Assembly (NCBI RefSeq): GCF_019649055.1
Contig: NW_026570227.1
Location: forward strand, 1,860,001-1,924,000
Reading direction: 5' to 3'
DNA: 64,000 bases
Origin: Paramacrobiotus metropolitanus
Taxonomy: Eukaryota > Tardigrada > Eutardigrada > Parachela > Macrobiotidae
Positions within the stretch are counted from its first letter, which is position 1; the number at the start of each line of letters is the position of its first letter. The notes under the pieces are model-generated. The model worked only from the letters and a program-made list of their open reading frames with translations. It did no database searches and was not told the DNA's origin. This document shows positions 50,865 through 63,247 of the stretch, in pieces. Made by a program: the position numbers and the translations under genes.

Positions 50865-53800
50865 ATGGGCCAAGTAAGCATTAAAAATGTGTTGGCATCG
50901 TCGTATTTTACAACAAGAAACAGCCTCGGCTTCGCCTCCGCGTTTCTTGTGGTCCCCAGTCTACGGCCGGTTTATTTAGATGATTTCGATCAGCTGTTTA
51001 GTTAACATCTTATTCCTTCAGCAAAACAAAACTGTCCGAAAGTAGCGCTAAAACGTAAATAGGATAATAAGTAAATTTACGGCTTTTGTGCACTCAGATG
51101 CATTCACTTTCACTCAGAAGAGAATCTATGTTAACTTTTCCATCCCGACTCTGAGGGTACGAGGTAGAAAATTTCAACGTAAAGAACGCTTGCAATAGAT
51201 TATCGATGCCTATGGGAGTTGGGTCACTCGTTCACTTAGCGGGATGTGTGCTCTGGACAGCAGCGGTAGTTCGGTCACTCGTTACCTAGCGGGCCGTGTG
51301 CTCTGGACAGCAGCGGTACTTCGGTCACTCGTTCACCTAGCGGGCTGTGTGCTCTGGACAGCAGCGGTATTTCGGTCACTCGTTCACCTAGCGGGCCGTG
51401 TGCTCTGGACAGCCTCGGCTTCGCCTCCGCGTTTCTTGGGTTCTAACCTTCACGGCCGATTTGCGGATTGCTAACTTAGAATGGATAAATCTGAAGAGCC
51501 CGATAACAAAAACTTTATAAAAAAATAGATGTTTTGGTTCGTGCAGTCGAACGCATTCACTTTGACTTTACAGATAATTTTTGTTGAATTTTCGTAACGA
51601 AAAACCATCCGAATCTACTGTAATCAACCACGAGAGGACGCTTAGGCTGGACACTGGTGCCAGTTGGGTCACCCACTAACAACTTAGCGGGCCCTGTTCT
51701 ATTTTGCTCATGTTTTTTATGTTATTTTGCCCATGTTTTTAGCGCTTTAAATTGTAAACGATTTATTGAAACGAAGCCATCCATTAGCAGCATCGTTTGT
51801 GTTACTGCTAATATTATTGGTTTTCCTAGTTTTGTAGGAGTAATAGTTTAAATATTTTTATTTTGCTGATCTAAAAAGGTACCAGTTTAAATTTTCTGAT
51901 TTTTTCTCCATGCAACCGGACTATTAAATTATTTTCACAAGGTCACCTTGAGCTTCCAGCTCTACCGGCACCGGCACGAGAGCACGGGAGCCGGAGCGAA
52001 TAATTTTTAAAACAAAATGCATGTGACACAGTTTCCGAACATGCGGAATCGAATGGCGTTATCGATTTTTCGATTAATTTTTTGGTTTGTTCTGACCAGA
52101 TCGCACGGGGTTTTCCGTTGTAATATAGATCTTTACCTTGAAATACAACAAACACAAAATGGAAACATTAGTGAGCTGGAAGCATCAGCACTCCACATCT
52201 CTTTAAGACCGTTTATGAAAGACAATATCTGCTGCTGTGTTGTAAAGTCCTTAATTTTTCTTGTCAGAAAACAGGTTTTTGTCATAATGAGTGAATTCTT
52301 GCCAAATTGTGCACTGTGTTGTTTTTGTGTAGACCAGTCTGGACGCTTTGCCGAGGTATCAGCCGTTGCTAGCGGAGGCCAATCAAATCAGCTACCACAA
52401 TACGGTTATCGTCCGCAACGGCGAGGACACGTGGTGGCTGGGCTACATTCAGGATATCGACGGCGACCGCGCCTTCATTAACTTCAACTCCACACTAAGC
52501 GAAGCTCGCTGGATGCACATGCAAGACGTCTGGCCGCTGCCATCCTACTGGGACACCGAGCTCTTTAACACAGCCGGCAGCGAAAATGTGCCTATATCTG
52601 CGGCGCTGCGCGATGAAGATAACGGACCATTCTGGTTTCAACCAGGCGTGATGCTCGACAAGTTTGCGGGTTGCGACGCGAATTGTCACATGTTATACAT
52701 CCAGGTCGACGTTTCCAACAGCACGGTCCCAGCACAACAGACTCGGTTTGAGGTGGTCCACGAAGGTCAAGTGGCCGCTGAGCTGCCACCCAGCGGACCC
52801 TCCTTGCTGGGTCGCCGCAACGGTTTCCTGTACAGCAAGCACTTTATCCCGTTTGGTCAGGCCAACGCTCTTCTGATCGAGCCTTCCGATAAATTCCGTA
52901 TCATCAAGCATGCACACGCCGCTCTGCGAGCCAGAATGTTTTTGACCCGCACTTGCATGAGTGACTGCTGCCGATTCCATTTACGCATCGAACCCAACGG
53001 CTGCCTGTTTGTCGTCGGGAGTGCTGCAACGAACGCGGAGTCGACGCACGGGATGGCGGAAGTCTTGCTGAGGATCTTGGAAACCCATCTGACGAGCCGC
53101 GCCAATTTGCCGCCAATCGGTACGCGAGCATTCCGCGCAGGAGAAGACATTCCTTGCGAAGGTTGGCAGCTTGGCGTTGTGATGTCATCTAGTCGTTCCA
53201 CTGGTGTAAACTACTGTAAACTACATTTCTTTTCGTAGATAGCCAAGTTGATGCATGGAGATTGACTGCCGGCATCCGTGATTTAACGCCGTCGCTGCTG
53301 AGCGACATCTTGTCACATTTGGATTTGCATTCGCGAATGATTGTCAAACGGTACGGTATCCCTGTTTGGTCGTTTTTTTCCCATTTTTTTGCTTGAGTAA
53401 TTTATGCAGTTCGCTTCCGAGCAAATAAGCCATTTCCGGGTAGGACGACAGTCTAGTACAGGATTAAAATAACCGGGCATTTGGATTGGTTAGTCGGTTG
53501 CTTTGCAGAAAACTGTTTTTTTTAATGATGTCAATATACAATGTATGTGTTGTTATATTTGTAGGGTGTGTGTATTGTGGCAGTTGCTGCTCAGCAGCTC
53601 CTGGATGACGGAACACGTGAGCATCTCGTTTGAGAGCTGTTGGCAGCTGAAGGTGGACAGCGATAACTGCTTCAAACTGGCCTCCCTCCTCAGCCGCTCA
53701 ATTAACTGCACGACAATCAGTCTCACCGTACTGCGAGTTCTTCCGCCACACGGCACTTTATTTTTGGGTGGGATGTTGCAGGCCATGCAGATCAAGTTGC

Positions 53801-54817
53801 CTATAATTGTATTCAAAGACCTCGTTAACGTCAAACCGTCCGCATATTATGGACAAGGCCAGTCATGCCAACATGGGACAGCGATTATGCTGGTTCTATA
53901 TAAGCGCTACTGCAATTTCATCGTGTTCTCCAACTGGAAAATTGGCGACCTTTTCGGTCAACCCATGTTGGATATCTTTGAAGACCGTCTCGGCTGGGAG
54001 TCCATTTATATGACCCCTCGTCCCTTGCCTGCCCAGGAGCGGCAGCGGATGGTGCCGCTTTCATACGAGTCACATGAACTGGCCATCGACAAACTACCGA
54101 TCAGCATTCCCAGGCTGCTGCTGCGCTGCAACGAAGACGACAGGCATATAGGCAGTCGCTTAATGTGCGCGCTGAGCGACCACTTCCCGCCGGTCACGGA
54201 GGACATGCTGGCAAAGGTCACGGCGGTCCACGCGCGTTGGCAGCGCACCCTGGCGTATCCCGAGGACTGGAAGTGCATCCGCAACTACCTACGGTTGTAA
54301 GTATGAACCTAATAAGTAATAATTAGCTTTTAGCAATGATTAGGAAAATGCACGCTGGTGTGCACTGGCAGACCGGAGCGAGACTTCATTGGCATTTCCA
54401 GTACGGCACGCGTGGCAGACGCAGAAGTATATTTCAAAATGCTGGTCAAGGTGAAATACTACAAAAAGGTCACGGGTTGTCTGACCGACCGGTCGTACTG
54501 TTTAGGTATAGTTACCTAAATATGCCTGCGTTAAGAAAAATGTAAGTAGCGGTGTCAATGAACAGAAGGTCCAACCAGCCAGTGAACTAGTATTAAAAGA
54601 GAAAAACCGCTGTATATCATGCAAGCGAACGAATGGTGATCAAATCAAATTACATGAGCGGACACATTGCCCTATTGAATCTGTTTCCCGCAGGTTCAGC
54701 GGGTTTCACGCGGACGGCAGCCCGAAAGTGTGGGACAGCGTCGATCTGCGGTGTGAGGATATCTCCACCTGCAGCAAACTGGCCATTTACGGGATCGACG
54801 AAGTGTTCCGCGTCTGA
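50865..54817 (+). CDS. Family A copy 8: intact Tudor-like/F-box-like protein
   Basis: Exons 2-5: 52333-53161, 53239-53350, 53565-54296, 54694-54817, all open and in phase. Exon 2 starts TSLDALPRYQPLLAEANQ and has WWLGYIQDIDGDRAFINFNS. The F-box spans LTPSLLSDILSHLDLHSRMI and RVCVLWQLLL. The end is CEDISTCSKLAIYGIDEV then FRV and TGA. The start exon is tentative: 50865-50873 (MGQ, then GTAAGC) resembles MDQ and MEQ of copies 9 and 10, but the intron would be 1,459 bp and contains a minisatellite; a nearer start exon may exist. With MGQ the product is 601 residues. The last-exon TCSKL has Cys where others have Trp. Together with copy 6 it is one of only two copies without visible lesions. Confidence 0.8.
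51222..51416. repeat. ~51-bp minisatellite, four copies
   Basis: The unit contains GGTCACTCGTTCACCTAGCG then GTGCTCTGGACAGCAGCGGT. Four tandem copies differ at a few positions, and the last runs into CCTCGGCTTCGCCTCCGCGT, which also occurs at about 50925-50944. A single diverged relative is at 51655-51695. It lies in the putative first intron of family A copy 8. Confidence 0.75.
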
Positions 54818-56220
54818 GGCAGTGTTTAACTACATGTTTAACGCCCATCTCGTGCGAAGTGGCTATCCGGATTATCTTTGCCAGAAAAACAGCAGCATCC
54901 AGCGATCCTAAATAATGGCACACGGCCATAACATGAACGCCATGCTGGGCAGTGTACTGATTAATGTTAACCGTACCCTTCGTCAGTTTAATGACCAGCG
55001 CTGACGTAAGGTGTGAATACAGTTTTGTTTGCCCATCAGGTTCGCTAAAGTCACTCCCTATTTCTGTTGTTTTCTCTACATTTCCGAATAGGAGATAAAT
55101 CAACAAACTAATAATCAATAAACTCTCCGTACCAGTCGCGTGACCTTAAGCACACCATTTCCGCACCTAAGCGTAATATCGAACAGTGCATGTTAAAACG
55201 ATGATGCCAAAGCATTTCAACTGAAAGCGCTTATTCAGCGCTTCGCGAGGGCAAACAACTACGCTTGGAAAAGCCCAGCTTGGAAAAGGATGCAAGGTCA
55301 CGAAGCAGCTAAGATCCGTTTAGTGCCCGACCGGATCGCAGGCCTTTTATTAAAATGTCCCCTACGAACGGAAGAAGAACGAAAACTGAAATCAGGTTTA
55401 GAAACAGAATGGCCAGCTTCCGATAAATATGCCTAGTTGATTTTGTTTATTGCAAAGTAGGCAGGTAATCCATTAAGGGCGAGGATTGTCATCTAGTGTG
55501 GGGATTTTAAACTTGGCTAACATAACAAAATTCAGACAGCAGTAGCCCTACATCATTGGCAATGTAGGCTAACCAGTAGTTTTAACACATTTTAACGCAT
55601 TGCGAAAAGCAGACAGAGACCGGCTGCTTAGAATATGTATCCTTTCCGGCTCGGTTCAGTTGGCTCATGATATTGTTCATCCTCTATAGTAGCCATGCTC
55701 TAATAAATAATGCAGCTCTATAGTATTAGTAGTCATGTGACAATTCGACGTTTTTCGCATGATTGCAAGCTTTTTGTGTTTTCGTTGATATTTTGTTATT
55801 TTCATTGTTAATTTGCACACGTATTACGGATGCGTGGTGTTTATGAAGCGCCTTAATGGCCGCAGTTTCTGGTTTAAACATGATCTTAACATACAGTGAA
55901 TGCTACGGATATGCGGTCATTGCGGTATCGAATTTGGGCCGTTGAAGAGTGGTCATGTGTCCGTTAATTCATCCCTTCCTGTAAAATGGGTGATTCGTCG
56001 TATTCGTTTTTTTTTTTGCGGTATCTCAAATGAATTGGAAAGTTTTTGTACCAGATTTTATAAAGTTTGCGAACTTCGCGGAAGCTTTGAAATCGGAAAT
56101 TGAGCAGCCGAAAGCCCGGAACCTGTATTTGACGGACCGGTTGAAACATCATGGGTCGCCGCCGAGCGTTGGTTTATCTGGTACTGCCACACAACACTGT
56201 CAAATAACTACTTAAATTTA
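54818..56220. other. Intergenic after copy 8; duplicated block
   Basis: The block 55198-55412 matches 16004-16217 (and part of 17930-18050), sharing GGTCACGAAGCAGCTA, CGGATCGCAGGCC-like and GAACGGAAGAAGAA. Its presence near three family A copies suggests it travelled with them. A 61-codon frame at 56030-56215 has no support. Confidence 0.45.
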
Positions 56221-56622
56221 ATGAAGCCATCGAGGATGTATCGCAGCGCGTCTACCTACTGGAATGCAAGAGAGCTACTGGAATGCAAGAGAGAAGAACA
56301 GGATGAACATGGTTTGTGCTATCATCTACCAACTGCCGGCACTGTTCAAGTCGGAATGCGGGACCAGCAAGTTGTGCAAACTTTGAAAGAAAACTTTGGA
56401 CTTCCAAGCTACGCTACTGATGACGCAAACCGCAGACGTGAACTACTGATGTTGGACAAGAAAATTTTGGCGAAGGAAGGAAATCTATGGAAGCCGCGTA
56501 AAGCTATTGTGCCGAAAATCACCGTCGCCTTTGGACAGCCCTTACCCCGACTGGGATCCATTCAGGACATAAAAAAAGATTCCCTAAATCGACCACACCG
56601 CAAAACGCCTCCGAACAAATAA
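56221..56622 (+). CDS. Hypothetical 133-residue ORF
   Basis: ATG-started open frame with ordinary composition: a Lys/Arg-rich second half (KAIVPKITVAFGQPLPRLGS, SLNRPHRKTPPNK). No signal peptide, membrane segment or motif that I recognise. Downstream, at 56700-56933, another open stretch (PHAEFCVRGISRLRDSKFSN) may belong to the same decayed gene or element. It lies between family A copy 8 and a retrotransposon fragment, so a mobile-element origin is possible. Coding is uncertain. Confidence 0.3.
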   Translation: MKPSRMYRSASTYWNARELLECKREEQDEHGLCYHLPTAGTVQVGMRDQQVVQTLKENFGLPSYATDDANRRRELLMLDKKILAKEGNLWKPRKAIVPKITVAFGQPLPRLGSIQDIKKDSLNRPHRKTPPNK

Positions 56623-57189
56623 ACTACGTCGTATGCTGCTGTCACGAAACGTCAATCCAAGATGATCCGTGGTGAACAGGATACCAGCAACCGAACATTT
56701 TGGCCTTGCAGTGTAATCAGCCCCATGCTGAATTTTGTGTGAGAGGAATCTCTCGCTTGAGAGATTCGAAATTCTCCAATATCAAAGACTACAACGCCTT
56801 TATTGTTAACCAACTGAACGCAGCCGGAATCACAACAAGATTTGTGAGTCTGTTTGTTTCCCCTACGGGAGATAGGAGAACTTCGACATTTGCGCGGACC
56901 GGGACATTCAAGGAGGGGCCGAGAAGATTTTAGATCCAAAAATCTGGCAATCAAACGTGTTTGCACGGGAATGGATTTACCAAGTATGGATATGACTGAA
57001 TTGCTTGTTTCTTGCTTGTGCGAACTTTCATATATTGTTGCTCTTGAGTTTCTTCTGTCGACGTTGTCATTAATATCACTTCCGTAATAATGAACACCAT
57101 CAATCGATTACTCGATGTTCTGATAATTTTCTCAATTCTCTTCTTTTTCTGGTTACATTTACTTGATGTTTTATCCCTTTCTATGAATA

Positions 57190-58265
57190 AACTTTTCACA
57201 AATTGGACACAAATGACCCTGCCGGTCGGCCGGGGCGGTCTGGGAATACGGCGAGCAGAGGAGCTAGCTTTGTCGGCGTTTATCGTTTCGGCGTCCTCGG
57301 TTTTGCCAGTGTGCCTGGAAATGCTTCAGGTCGATAGGTTATCTGGGCTGGAGCAGGCTATGGACAAGTGGGTAAAGCAGTATCATTGCGAAATGCCGTC
57401 CGAAAATTTAAGGAAATTTCAAAAAAGGTTGGGATTGGCCAGTTGTGGAGCGAGCAGACTCACAGCTGCGTCTATCAGCGATGGTCAGTGGTAAGGCGCA
57501 AGAGATGGCAGCACTATTAGCGGCGTCCGAGAAAGAATCAGCGGCATGGTTGCACGCGTTACCGGCTGCAAGCTTGGGAACGGTGGTGGATGACGAACAT
57601 GTTAGAATTGCCGTGGGATTACGATTTGGTTTGCCAGTAGTGGCACCGCATGAATGCGCGGGATGCGGCTTCCAGGCAACTTCAGATGGCCACCACGGAT
57701 TGTCCTGCCTGTATAGCAAAGGTAGATGGAGCCAGCATTTGGAACTGAACAGTATACTGGAAAGGGGATACGTAGCAGCGGGCATATCCTGCGATTTGGA
57801 ACCGAAAGGAATATTTAGGGACAACGGAAAGCGCCCAGACGGATTGACGTCGGTGCTAGTGCGAGAAGGAAAGCATCTTGTATGGGACGCCACTTTTGCG
57901 GACACGTTAGCACAGTCGTACGTTAAACGGTCAGCAAGAGCAGCGGGCGCAGCGGAATGCCGGAAGGGATACACCAAGCAGAATGCCGGAAGGGATACAA
58001 CTATCGGCAGCTGGGCGAAGAATACTGGTTTTATCCTCTTGCCGTGGAAACCCTGGGAGTGCTCGGCGAAGGAGCCAGAGAAATGGTCAGTTTCCTTGGA
58101 CGGAAAACGAAGGAGAGGTCCGGGGAATGCAGATCCACGGCTTTTTTAAAGCAGCGTATTAGCCTCGCAATTATTAAAGGCAATGCGGCTGCCGTTTTAG
58201 GAACTTTACCGGGCAAGAATAAACTGATGGATAATACCGATTTCGGTTGTTTTTTTAATTCTTAA
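57190..58265 (+). pseudogene. Truncated non-LTR retrotransposon, zinc-finger and C-terminal domains
   Basis: The plus strand encodes, in three frames: LPVGRGGLGIRRAEELALSA, EKESAAWLHALPAASLGTVV, the CCHC motif CAGCGFQATSDGHHGLSC, GKRPDGLTSVLVREGKHLVW then DATFADTLAQSY, EEYWFYPLAVETLGVLGEGA, and AFLKQRISLAIIKGNAAAVL. Frameshifts lie near 57490 and at about 57956-57990. The second coincides with a direct duplication of AATGCCGGAAGGGATACA. The polymerase motifs are missing. Same subfamily as 27440-27950 (DFGCFF end). AATAAAG at about 58325. Confidence 0.75.
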
Positions 58266-58956
58266 TTGTGCATTGTTGGCCGTAGTGATATGAATTACGA
58301 CTGTTATGTCGCGATATGAACATCAATAAAGATAATTATTTTACATATCCATAAGGCACAACATATGTTGTGCCCCTACCGGAAGAAATCCGGGGGAATG
58401 AAGTTGTCCTGTCTTGCTACGCTCATGGTAAGAGGCTGGTTAGAAAAGGTAGTCACACATGGTGAACCGCTTAGACAACATTCATCCGCTTCAACACATC
58501 CACTTAAAGAACAAACTGTGGAGTGTGGACAACACAAGGCTCTCTAGCGGACGCGTTCCCAGCAGAAGCGTTACAGACAAAAACGGAGCCGGACTGTGAG
58601 TGAAAATAGTATTTCGGGATTCCGTATGGGCATGGAAGGCTACCTGAAGCAATCTGGGCGGGCGACTGCCGATATACCGACGGCTAGTTGCTGATGTTCT
58701 GTACTGTACAGTGGATTTCTTAACAGCCTAAAAACCAGGACGTGCTTGCCGTTTTTCTCTCGCACGTTTTCATCGCGTCGTCTTCTTTCCATTCACTGGC
58801 AATCGTGATTACAGTATACAGATATTATTTAACTTATGGTTAGGATCACTTTGCAAGTTGGTCAAAAACAACCGGTCAAAACCAACCGCTCGGCTAAACC
58901 TGTGCGGCGACCAGTACGCAAAAGTACTCCAGCAAAACCTCACGTTTGTTGCGGAG
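58266..58956. other. Intergenic before copy 9; duplicated block
   Basis: 58410-58500 (GTCACACATGGTGAACCGCT, then TTAGACAACATTCATCCGC) matches 16222-16315. No gene. The last 100 bp before the start exon are shared with the equivalent region of copy 10 (TTGTTGCGGAGATGGA against TGTTGCGGACATGGA). Confidence 0.45.
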
Positions 58957-61900
58957 ATGGATCAAGTACGTAAGGAAGCGGGTAGATTCTCTTTACACAA
59001 TCTTTCAACAGTTCTCGAGTACGACATAGTCGAATACTTTCTAGCGCACCGTCAGTTGGCAGGCGTCGACCTTCTTATGGTCCTCAAATAAAATTTTTTC
59101 GTTGTGTATAATTTTATCGCATTAAAAATTCTGTTATCTTTAGACCAATGTGGATGCTTTGGGAGCGATGCCGCGATTTCGGCCTCTACTGGCGGAGGCC
59201 AACCAAATCAGTTACAAGAACACCGTCGCCGTCCGCAACGGCGACGACACGTGGTGGCTGGGATACATTCAGGATATTAACGGCGATCGCGCCTTCGTCC
59301 ACTTTGACTCCACAACTGTGGACGCTCGCTGGATTAACATGAGCGACGTCTGGCCACTGGCCTCGTACGTCTGGTTCACCGAGGGTTTTACGGCGGGAAC
59401 CCCCAACGTCCCCGTCTTCGCGGCACTGCGCGACGAAGATAACGGACCGTGGCATTTCCGGCCGGCCGTTCTGCTGGACAGCCTCCTGGGCTGTGTCGGC
59501 AACATGGGTTGCTGGATGCTGTACATCCAGATCCCCGCGCCCGGCGCCAGCGTGCGGCGTGAGCTGGTCCACGAAGGCCAAGTGGTCAGTGCGCTGCCCC
59601 CCACCGGTCCACCGTTCCTGTACACCAAGCACTGCATCCCCTTTGCCCGCGCCCACGCCCTGCTCAGCGAGCCGTCCGATAAATTCCGCATCATCGGGCA
59701 CGTTCTTGACGCTTTCCTAAACCGACCCGGCTTACTAAGTTTTCCATACTGCTGCCGATTCCACCTGCGCATCGAAGAGGAGGGCTGCACGTTCATCCTT
59801 CTCAGCCTGGATACCGACGCGGCAACGACACAGCGGATGGCGGAAACCCTGTCGAAAATCCTGGACCGGCATCTGGCCAGCCGCGCGCATCTGCCGTCTA
59901 TCCATCAGCGAACGCTGCTTGCAGTCGAAAGTTTCTCTGAAGCCGGTTAGCAGCCTGCCATTAGCTTTAACTTTTAAGCATTTTTTTCAGCGAAACTTCA
60001 AAGTAAGGTATTTGCTGCGAAGCAGACAAACAGTCTTAAATAGAATCGGGCTGCATCGGGTCTGTGCATTCACGTACAGTTTATTTAGATTTAAATTCAG
60101 TATGCCATATCAGGCTCAGTAACTGCTTTCCTTAGATACGGAAGTTGGTGCGTTGATGTTGTCTGCGTGTATCCGTGATTTGCCGCTGTGGCTGCTCAGC
60201 GACACCCTGTCGTATTTGGACCTGCACTCCCAAATGAAGACGAAGCGGTATGGAATATCCCTGCGTTAGCTGATTTCTTTTGGAAACACAGTGACAGTGT
60301 TTTTGCTGCTTGAACTTGTTTCTAAGGTCTCATATGTTGTATAAATCTTTCCTTCATCTTAGGGTGTGTACCTTATGGCAGGCGCTGCTGAGTAGCTCCA
60401 TCATGATGAAACACGTCAGAATCTCTTTCCAAAGCTGCTGGCAACTGGAGGTGGACAGCGACAACTGCTTCCGCGCGGCCTCGCTGCTCAACCGTTCCAT
60501 CAGCTCAGCGACAACAAGTCTCACCGTGCTCAGCGCCGTCCCGTCACACCGGATTTTCTTCTTGGCGGCCATTTTACAAGCCAGGGGAATTAAGCTGCCT
60601 ATACTGCTGCTCAAAGACCAGACGAACGTCAAAGAGAAATGGAGAGACGTGGTTCGTCGCCGAGAGTCGCGCATAAAGCGCCGGGCCGCGGATGAGATAA
60701 CGTTCTACAAGCGCTTCTGCAGCGCTGTCGGCCTGCACAACTGGACAGTGGACGACCTGTTCGGTCAGCACGTGTACGATGCCTTTGTGAATAACTGGTA
60801 CAACGAGCCCCAATCTGGCGTGACCTCGCGTCCGCTGCCCGCGCACGAGCGGCACTGGATGCTGCCTCTCCCCGACGAGCGGCACGAACTGGCCATCGAC
60901 AGACTGCGGATCAGCATTCCCAAGCTGCTCCTGCGCTGCAGCGACGGCAAGATGCGGATGACCTGTCGATATACGTGCGCCTTGAACGACAACTTCCCGC
61001 CGGTCACGCCGGACATGCTGGCAAAGGTCACGGCGGTCCACGCGCGTTGGCGACGCACGTTGACCTAGCCTGAGGAGTGGCAGAGCATCCGTAACTATCT
61101 CCGCCTGTGAGTGCGAACAGTAAGCGGCTTTAATTTGGCCAACTGAAATTGTGCTGAACTGCGAGAGCTTCAGCTTTGCTTGCGAGTGGCCTTTCTATTT
61201 TGGCACTCTGCCTGGCCGGATCTTCATGTTTTCTTAGTCGGCATTGGTAGCTAGAGATAACCCCATATGATGTATTTGTGGTGACTGGTGCGCCACGTTG
61301 CCTGGCCGGATTCATGTTTTCTTAGTCTGCAATGGTAGCTAGAGATAACCCCATATGATGTATTTGTGGTGACTGGTGAGCGTGGTCCTTTTACTTTTTG
61401 AATCCAGCGGAAATTTGCCGAAAATCGCATCTATCGCTGACTGTATACTGTAGCAGGAGTCGCTTTAACTGGTGTTCTAGTGGGGTGGTCAATCCACTTT
61501 CTCACGATTTGTCGGCTGTTAGTGTGGGAAAGGCTGGCGCGATCGGCAGCAATCAGTAAGCGATGCTGACTAGAAGCTGAGTCCCGTTTACACAGGGGAC
61601 GACGGTCGGAAGTGCACGATCATCCCATAGCGGTTAAGCAACGTAACGCTAGGTCATCGCAAGAGCTTATTTTAGCAAGTGCATGTAGAAAATTCAGCGA
61701 GCAAAGCAAGCTGAGGAGCAACAACTGCATAAGCAAGGGGCAAGGTTCGGAGCAAGCTGCAACAAGACTAATTTCAAGATATTTCTGACTGTGTGAGCTG
61801 ACAAGATATTTCTGACTATATTTCTGACTTTTTGTATTTCAAGATATTTCTGACTGTGTGAGCTGCAGTCGATAAAATAAACATTCTGTAGGAATCTTTA

Positions 61901-62116
61901 TAACACAGCAAGCAATAAAAAGTAGAGAAAGGCAATTAACACTCCTACTGGCGGTATATTTTAATTTCTATCGCTGCAATTTTGTGCTGCAGGTTTAGCG
62001 GATTTCAATCGGACGGAAGTCCCAAAGTGTGGGACGATGTGGATCTGCGATGGGCGGATGTATCCACCTGGAGCAAACTGGCCATTTACGGGATCAACGA
62101 GGTGTTCCGCATGTGA
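58957..62116 (+). CDS. Family A copy 9: Tudor-like/F-box-like protein with a premature stop
   Basis: Exons: 58957-58965 (MDQ), 59144-59945, 60136-60247, 60363-61106, 61993-62116; phases match the intact copies. Tudor-like block WWLGYIQDINGDRAFVHFDS; F-box-like segment diverged (LPLWLLSDTLSYLDLHSQMK then RVCTLWQALL). Exon 2 is shorter than in copies 6 and 8 because the region after the second conserved Cys is compressed (QIPAPGASVRRELVHEGQ). In exon 4 the conserved TYPEEW reads T-stop-PEEW: TAT has become TAG at 61066-61068. Translation would end there and lose the last 13 residues of exon 4 and all of exon 5. Exon 5 itself is intact (FSGFQSDGSPKVWDDVDLRW to FRM). Copy 10 is its closest relative. 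Confidence 0.75.
61205..61382. repeat. Tandem duplication of a ~93-bp segment in intron 4 of copy 9
   Basis: CCTGGCCGGATCTTCATGTT at 61210 and CCTGGCCGGATTCATGTTTT at about 61303 begin two almost identical 93-bp units that both run through GGTAGCTAGAGATAACCCCA and GTGGTGACTGGTG. Further on, at about 61770-61866, AAGATATTTCTGACTGTGTG is also repeated. Confidence 0.75.
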
Positions 62117-63247
62117 AGCCATGGAACTGCACCCATGCGCCGACAAAAAAGACCGTCCTGGTTATTACTGCCAGGCAAACAGCAGCATCATGAGATCCTT
62201 GATAACGGCAGACGGAAAGGATTGGCACCTGGGAATGATTTATCGCTACTACGTTGACCGATTATCTTTGTTTGTAACAGCGCTACCGATTTTGGCTGTT
62301 ATTTGACCTTTCAATTCGAAACGTTGTCAGTGGTATCATGCGAAGGCACCTTTAGTTATATTGCCGGCTTGACCGATAATGAGAGAGCTCGTTAGCTTAT
62401 CTGGCTGAATTATCACAGCTGCTTTATTGACCTTGGAATCCGCCTCGATAAGTCTGTCCTGTTTTCTTCATTATCAAGGTTGTTAAGTCATTTATTTCTC
62501 AATGTGTACCAGGCGAGCTTCACTCAACAAAAATGATCAAATGAAGAATTTGTTGTCAGCACTTCTGTTGGAAGATATTCCTGATTTCCTGGTCTCGCGG
62601 CTGTAGATCTCGATATCAAATAATGTAATCCTATTTTTATGTTTATTGATCTGTTTGCTGTAGTCGAAATTAACAAAGTAGTATGATGCAATAAAAGGTT
62701 ATCATTTAATTCAAGATCTGGTGACTGTTGTGAACTCTCGCTCGCATATTTATTTCCTAATTTTGTGACAATTACAGGTACATGTAAACAGCTGATCAAG
62801 GTTATAATTACTAATATCAAATCATGGGCTACCAGGACACCACAGGGATGATTCATAGAAAAACATAAAAACTGTCGGCCGACTCCCAGGCTGGCTGAAT
62901 CTGGGCGGATGGTTAGCGACAGACCAGCGGCTTGCTGGCAGTTGTTGAGTGTTGGTGCACTGTAACTGGAGCACATAATTATCATAATTATGTAGTTAAC
63001 ATTCCAAGAACATCTTAAGAACTAGTCGATCCTAAAGAACTAATTATCTTCCTAAGAATTTCCTTCCTCCGACGTGTTAATTGCGTCCTTCCCTTTCATG
63101 ACAACCATAATTACAGTATATGACTACAATAGTAATTTATGAATGGGGATTGCATTTTAAGTGGTTCAAAAATAACAGTCCTTCAACTGGGTTCGCCTAA
63201 GCTGTCCTGTCATCGGTACGCGAAAGTACAGTACGTCTGTTGCGGAC
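62117..63247. other. Intergenic between copies 9 and 10
   Basis: No supportable gene. A 153-codon minus-strand frame at 62524-62985 has AT-rich codons and no domain. Near 63010-63065 there is CTAAAGAACTAATTATCTTCCTAAG, weakly like the core repeat of the hairpin-arm elements in reverse. Confidence 0.4.

Noticed and set aside
51222-51416. Regularly repeated units resembling a CRISPR array
   Set aside because: The units are directly adjacent with no unique spacers, and the sequence is eukaryotic. It is a minisatellite.
52017-52481. Open frame running into exon 2 of family copy 8
   Set aside because: It reads exon 2 in the wrong frame. The TGTAG acceptor at 52332 and the family phase define the real exon.
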